Positions 7,854 through 11,693 of a stretch of 11,693 bases of DNA are shown here, piece by piece. Numbering within the stretch: position 1 is the first letter of the stretch; each line of letters opens with the position of its first letter. The DNA comes from Coemansia sp. RSA 922 (lineage: Eukaryota > Kickxellomycota > Kickxellomycetes > Kickxellales > Kickxellaceae): NCBI GenBank assembly GCA_027577415.1, contig JANBQS010000804.1:1-11693 (forward strand), given 5' to 3'. A program made the position numbers and the translations under genes. The notes beneath the pieces are model-generated. The model was given only the letters and a program-made list of their open reading frames with translations. It was not told the DNA's origin and did no database searches.

Positions 7854-8225
7854 CTATTGTATCCACTCGAGGTTATATAATCTCCTTTCACAACTCACAC
7901 TCTTTGTATTTAAGGTGTATGTATATTCCCATCCACTTCTAGGTTTAGCCATGTCTATTGCCTTCTTTAGTTCGTCTTTAGATATTGATAAGGGACCAAC
8001 CAGAAAATACGAAGAATTTACGACAGTACCATTATGATTTTCAACAGCAAAACCACTTTCTTTTGTAAGCGTAATATCGAATGCTTTGTAGCCAGGTCCA
8101 TATCGGGCTTCACTTACTTCTTTAAAGTCTGTCAATTCACAAACATTGAATTCTTCATTGGCATTGTATATGTCAATAGTGTTTCCCATGATTGGGTCAT
8201 AGCCTAAAACATAAGTGCGGTACAT
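7854..8225 (-). CDS. Small orphan protein, paralog C (123 aa)
   Basis: I do not recognise this protein; it is the closest relative of paralog B. It starts MYRTYVLGYD, which aligns to YYTYVIKHD of B. It continues through TDFKEVSEARYGPGYKAFDI (helix then strand), the hydrophobic segment SSYFLVGPLSIS, a helix KDELKKAIDMAK, and an aromatic strand WEYTYTLN. It ends EWIQ, about 20 residues before the point where B ends. There is no signal peptide or membrane span. The ATG at 8225 is 144 nt below the TATA box. In the frame equivalent to the start of B, C has ATC for ATG, an in-frame TGA (8240-8242) and one base fewer, so translation cannot begin there. The gene is divergent from the Hsp110 gene. AT-rich codon use matches A and B. 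Confidence 0.72.
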   Translation of the reverse strand: MYRTYVLGYDPIMGNTIDIYNANEEFNVCELTDFKEVSEARYGPGYKAFDITLTKESGFAVENHNGTVVNSSYFLVGPLSISKDELKKAIDMAKPRSGWEYTYTLNTKSVSCERRLYNLEWIQ

Positions 8226-8287
8226 GGCTTTCAAAAATTTCAGTTTGTACTTGAAGTTGAAAGTGTTGGATGCTCAAAAATGTAAGA

Positions 8288-8444
8288 GATGAGAAACAAG
8301 TTAGAGTGAATGCTGGTATGTAGAAGAAAAACTCATGGCAAGGAGCAGGGCTGCCGTGCTCATTTTATAGCAGAAATTGCCTTCTTGTGGCAGTGGGTTT
8401 TTTTGGAGTAGACGGCCTCTCCCTTGCTCTTACTGAAAGTGCAT
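8288..8444 (-). promoter_or_regulatory. Promoter and leader of gene C
   Basis: Homologous to 6954-7104. On the minus strand: GGAGAGGCCGTCTACTCC, GGCAATTTCTG, TATAAA (8364-8369), 12 nt, GCCCTGCTCCTTGCCA (8336-8351), then CTACATACCAGCATTCACT in the leader. The high similarity to B, including presumed untranslated leader, shows that the promoter was copied with the gene and then retained. Confidence 0.75.
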
Positions 8445-8934
8445 TCAATGTATCTTCATTTGTTTGAATTGAAGAAGCTTAGAAAGTACACATCACGCTT
8501 TCTGTGCTTTGAAGTGCACAAAGAAACAATTAGGAAACAGAAAATTGCATGTCCAATTATTTTGTGTCCGCCAAAGGCGCTGTGTTCTTTGAATGTCTGT
8601 TTCCATTTCCACAACGGCAAGCTCAAAGCATCTCCATGACATTGCGAGACATGTTGGCTTTGTGTTAAGCAGAGCTTGATCGATTATGTTAGGATCAGAT
8701 CTGGTGATCACACAAAAGTGACGAAAAATTCTTTTGGTGATCCGTCTTCAAAGGCGAGCGAATCATATAGAAGCTTGTAGAATGGTCCCACCTTTGGCCC
8801 CCAAAAGCGGCTTTTGACAGGACTAGTTTTTTTTGTGAGCCCGTCTCTCTGGCTTTTTTGAACATCTTTTCAGCACTCTATTTCTTTTTTTGTCATTTTT
8901 CACTTTTTAGATTCTCGAGAACGAAATAACAATC
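8445..8934. promoter_or_regulatory. Divergent intergenic region between gene C and Hsp110
   Basis: The distal half nearest C still shows CTTTGAA motifs (for example GTGCTTTGAAGTGC near 8506 and GTGTTCTTTGAATG near 8582) like those in the repeats upstream of B. The half nearest Hsp110 has a heat-shock-element-like array (separate entry) and long T-rich tracts at about 8828-8910, typical of fungal promoters. I see no convincing TATA box for Hsp110. A CTTTTTAG at 8903-8910 could act as a 3' splice site of a 5' leader intron, but nothing requires it. No gene is seen here. Confidence 0.5.
8769..8788 (+). promoter_or_regulatory. Heat-shock-element-like array
   Basis: Four contiguous 5-bp units: aGAAg cTTGt aGAAt gGTCc. 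They follow the alternating nGAAn/nTTCn pattern bound by heat-shock factor trimers; units 1 and 3 are perfect and units 2 and 4 each differ at one base. It lies about 150-165 nt before the ATG of an Hsp110 gene, a family commonly controlled by heat-shock factor. The match is imperfect and the role is inferred. Confidence 0.5.
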
Positions 8935-11343
8935 ATGTCTGTTGTTGGTAGGTTTCTTGCTCGCACTTGCCAGCACGCTCTCTCTCAGTGGTCTCGCAAT
9001 CTTGACTAATTTCTTCGACTTTTTTATGAAGTAGGTTTTGATATTGGTAATTTGCAGTCGGTTATCGCGGTTGCTCGCAACCGTGGTATTGATATTGTTG
9101 GTAACGAGGTGTCGAACCGCGCAACACCGACGATGATCTCCTTCGGCGACAAGCAGCGCTATATCGGCGAGTCAGCAAAGAACCAGGAGATGAGCAACTT
9201 CAAAAACACGATGGGAGCGATCAAGCGCCTAATTGGGCGGTCGTACAGCGAGCCCGAGGTTCAGGACTTTGAGGCGCAGTTCATTGGCTGCAAGCTGTGC
9301 GACGTTGAGGGCGAGGTTGGCGTGGAGGTCAACTACCTCAACCAGCCAACCAAGTTCAGTGCTACGCAGCTGTACGCCATGTACTTGGGCAAGCTCCGCG
9401 ATACCACGGCGAAGGAGATTGGCGGCACAATGTCGGACGTTGTCATCTCGGTGCCAGGATGGTACACTGATCGGCAGCGGCGCGCGGTGCAGCAGGCCAG
9501 CAGGATCGCCGGGCTGAACTGCCTGCGCGTGCTGAACGACAGCACAGCGGCAGCGCTGGGCTACGGCATCACCAAGAGCGACCTGCCCGAGGACAAGGCA
9601 CGCAACGTCGTGTTTGTCGACTTGGGTCACAGCTCGTTCTCGGTGTCGGTGGTGGCGTTCAAGAAGGGCGAGCTCAAGGTCAAGTCGGTTGCGTACGAGC
9701 GCAGCGTGGGAGGCCGCAGCTTCGACCAGGCGCTGCTGGACCACTTTATTGCGGTGTTTGACGAAAAGTACAAGATCGACATCCGGTCCAACAGCAAGGC
9801 GCAGGTGCGGTTGCGCGCGGCATGCGAGAAGCTGAAGAAGGTTCTGTCGGCCAACACTCAGGCGCCCATCACGGTGGAGAACCTGATGAACGACGTTGAC
9901 GCCAGCGCCCTGTACTCGCGCGACGAGCTGGAGGCCCTCATCCAGCCACTGCTGCAGCGGCTGGAGAAGCCGATCCAGAACGCCATTGCCGACTCTGGCC
10001 TGTCGGGCGAGGATATCCACTCGATCGAGCTGGTGGGCGGATCCATCCGCATCCCGGCCGTCAAGCAGAGGCTGACTGAGTTCTTTGGCCGCGAGCTGTC
10101 CTACACGCTCAACCAAGACGAGGCTGTGGCCCGTGGATGCGCGCTGCAGTGCGCCATTGCGTCGCCTGTCTTCCGTGTGCGCGACTTTGCCGTCAACGAC
10201 ATCACCGCCCACCCCATCCGCTTCAAGTGGGAGGATGCCAACGGCAGCGACGACACTAGCCTCGACGTCTTTGCGCGGTACAACCCCATTCCCAGCACCA
10301 AGATGCTGACCTTCTACCGCAAGCAGGCCTTTGCCATTGAGGCCGAGTACGCCGACCCCACGCAGCTGCCTCCTGGCACCAACGCTTGGATCTCGCGCTT
10401 CGACATCAAGGGCGTTGAGCCCCTGGAGAACGGCGATCTGGCCACCATCAAGGTCAAGGCCCGCCTGGATCTCAGCGGCGTGCTGAACGTCACCAGCGCC
10501 TACACTGTCGAGGAGGTTGAGGTCGAGGAGCCCGTCGAGCAGCCCGAGGCTAAGGAGGGCGAGGCCCCAGCCGCCGCTCCCGAGATGCGCAAGGTCAAGA
10601 AGCTGGTGCGCAAGGCTGACCTGACTGTCCTGCAGGCCTCGCAGTGCCTGGATGCCGCGACCTTGACCGAGCTGGCCAAGAGCGAGCGCGAGATGCACAC
10701 CGCCGACCTGCTGGTCGGTGCTACCGAGGTGGCCAAGAACTCGCTGGAGGAGTACATCTACGAGGCCCGCGCCAAGGTCGAGGGCGACTATGCCCCCTTC
10801 ATCGAGGCTGCCGACCAGAAGCAGTTCCTGAGCAATCTGATGGAGGCCGAGGACTGGCTGTACGATGAGGGCGATGACACCACCAAGGACGCCTACGTCG
10901 AGAAGCTGGCTGGACTCAAGTCGCTGGGCGAGCCCGCTGCTGAGCGCTACCGCGAGGACAAGGAGCGCCCCAAGGCTGCCCGTGCGCTGCGCGATGCCAT
11001 TGCCCAGTGGGCTGACCGTGCTACCTCGCAGGAGGAGCGCTATGCCCACATCACCTCCGAGGAGCGCCAGAGAATCATTGACCGCATCGAGAAGGTTCAG
11101 GAGTGGCTCGACGAGAAGCTGGACAAGCAGTCGCAGAAGGCCAAGTGGGACGCCCCCATCATCTTCGCCAACGAGATCGCCAAGCAGTGCGAGGACCTGG
11201 GCTACTTTGCGACTCCAATCATGAACCGCCCCAAGCCCGAGCCCAAGCCTGAGGAGGTTACTCCTGCGCCCGAGTCTGCCTCTGCCACGCCTGCTGCTGC
11301 TGACGGCTCTGCTGCCCCCGAGCAAGAGATGGATGTGGACTAA
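8935..11343 (+). CDS. SSE1: Hsp110/Sse1-type Hsp70 cochaperone (773 aa, two exons)
   Basis: Cytosolic Hsp110 proteins act as nucleotide exchange factors for Hsp70 and hold unfolded clients. Coding is 8935-8947 joined to 9035-11343, giving a start MSVVGFDIGN, typical of Hsp110. The nucleotide-binding domain covers about 1-385, with phosphate-1 motif GFDIGN (5-10), phosphate-2 motif VFVDLGHSS (197-205) and adenosine motif VGGSIRIP (338-345). A beta domain follows, then an acidic loop at about 496-523 and the alpha-helical lid containing LEEYIYEARAKVEGDY (from 575) and AEDWLYDEG, and a tail ending EQEMDVD, like the acidic tails of Sse1 and animal HSPA4. Lid and tail wording is closer to HSPA4-type sequences than to yeast Sse1, by recollection. 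The gene is GC-rich and strongly codon-biased, suggesting high expression. It diverges from gene C. Confidence 0.95.
8948..9034 (+). other. Intron of the Hsp110 gene (87 nt, phase 1)
   Basis: Donor GTAGGT follows ATG TCT GTT GTT G; an ACTAAT branch-like site lies at 9005-9010 with a T-rich stretch after it; the acceptor is TAG at 9032-9034. Splicing restores the conserved Hsp110 N-terminus. The acceptor is a NAGNAG tandem (AAGTAG, 9029-9034): use of the first AG would insert one Val and stay in frame. Retention would give a 24-residue peptide ending at the TAA at 9007-9009. Confidence 0.9.
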
Positions 11344-11554
11344 TCGTACCCCTCTCTTTTTTTCAAATAGAATGTGTTTCAAAGTAGGGCTTCTAGGCTC
11401 TGACATCAGAGCTTCAACAAAAAATATGAAAAATTATATAAAAGTCCGCTCGGCTTATCTCGATTGCGTGAGACAAGACTTCGTCTCTCTTTTCTCTATT
11501 CTTCATTATTTTTGGCTTGTTTATTTATTATTTATTATTTTTTTTATTGACGCC
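11344..11554 (+). promoter_or_regulatory. Hsp110 3' end and promoter of next gene
   Basis: A compact 211-bp spacer between two genes in the same direction. A T-rich segment after the Hsp110 stop probably belongs to its 3' end. A dyad GCTCTGACATCAGAGC (11397-11412) precedes a strong TATA box, TATATAAAAG (11435-11444). The leader is pyrimidine- and then T/A-rich, and the start context GACGCCATGG is favourable. A small hairpin AGAC-TTC-GTCT at 11476-11486 lies between TATA and ATG. Confidence 0.65.
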
Positions 11555-11693
11555 ATGGGTAGAATCTCGAAAAAGACGTCGAATACAAGCCTACAGGCCG
11601 GCGATAACGGCAGCAACAACAGCCCGTCCAAGTTGCGGCACCGCAAGGGCAATGACGACGGCAAACAACAGGTAGCGATTCTACTAGAATGCA
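11555..11693 (+). CDS. 5' end of an unidentified gene (partial)
   Basis: The frame opens MGRISKKTSNTSLQAGDNG and continues SNNSPSKLRHRKGNDDG to the window edge. It is polar, basic and Ser/Asn/Lys-rich, so probably a disordered N-terminus; no domain is visible and I cannot name the protein. A TATA box 120 nt upstream and the Kozak-like context support this start. CAG followed by GTAGCG at about 11669-11677 could be a 5' splice site, so the last seven codons (VAILLEC) may be intronic; the GTAGCG donor is weaker than the GTAGGT of the neighbouring Hsp110 gene. Confidence 0.6.
   Translation, partial: MGRISKKTSNTSLQAGDNGSNNSPSKLRHRKGNDDGKQQVAILLEC

Larger units (their letters stand above)
5144..8444 (-). 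repeat. Triplicated promoter-gene-3' flank unit (A, B, C)
   Basis: Three head-to-tail units: A about 5144-5835, B about 6230-7104, C about 7598-8444. Corresponding TATA boxes are 1205 bp (A to B) and 1336 bp (B to C) apart. B and C are recognisable as copies along nearly their whole length, including leader and 3' flank; A shares the core promoter, the protein family and perhaps the 3' block. No terminal inverted repeats, target-site duplications or transposase are visible, so unequal crossing-over or tandem duplication is the simplest explanation. Confidence 0.7.

Noticed and set aside
8424..8711. Small open frames on both strands between gene C and Hsp110
   Set aside because: They overlap each other and the promoter region, have no homolog in the window and no promoter or conserved start.
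9229..11406. 725-codon open frame antisense to Hsp110
   Set aside because: Long open frames opposite Hsp70-family genes are a known by-product of their codon bias and have misled annotations before. The product is Leu/Gly/Val-rich with no recognisable domain.

Overview
This window reads as nuclear DNA of a fungus, possibly an early-diverging lineage; the lineage is a guess from overall style. Evidence is a fungal-type eIF4G, an Hsp110 interrupted by one short GT..AG intron with an ACTAAT-like branch site, TATA boxes, and tight gene spacing. Two large GC-rich housekeeping genes flank an AT-rich island of about 3.9 kb.

Layout: (1) 10-5028 (+), an intronless 1672-residue translation initiation factor eIF4G with a long disordered N-terminus, an eIF4E-binding-like helix, an RGG box, a MIF4G domain and an MA3 domain. 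(2) 5029-8934, an island with three small minus-strand genes here called A (5264-5713), B (6468-6956) and C (7854-8225). They encode diverged paralogs of 149, 162 and 123 residues that I cannot assign to any known family. Each has the same core promoter: TTTCTG-S-TATAAA, exactly 12 nt, then GCCCT and CTTGCCA. Units B and C are also alike in their leaders and 3' flanks, so whole promoter-gene-3' flank units of about 0.85 kb were duplicated. Between B and C lies a two-copy tandem repeat of about 160 bp. (3) 8935-11343 (+), an Hsp110/Sse1-type chaperone of 773 residues, with an 87-nt intron after the fourth codon and a heat-shock-element-like array upstream. (4) 11555-11693 (+), the 5' end of an unidentified gene with a clear TATA box 120 nt before its ATG, running off the window.

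eIF4G and gene A converge; gene C and Hsp110 diverge from a 709-bp intergenic region. eIF4G assembles the cap-binding complex and Hsp110 is a nucleotide exchange factor for Hsp70, so both serve protein synthesis and folding, but nothing in the sequence ties them to the small gene family. The most interesting element is the A/B/C array: an apparently undescribed, fast-evolving tandem family with conserved promoters. In gene B the ancestral start seems to have been lost and replaced by an ATG recruited from the former 5' leader.
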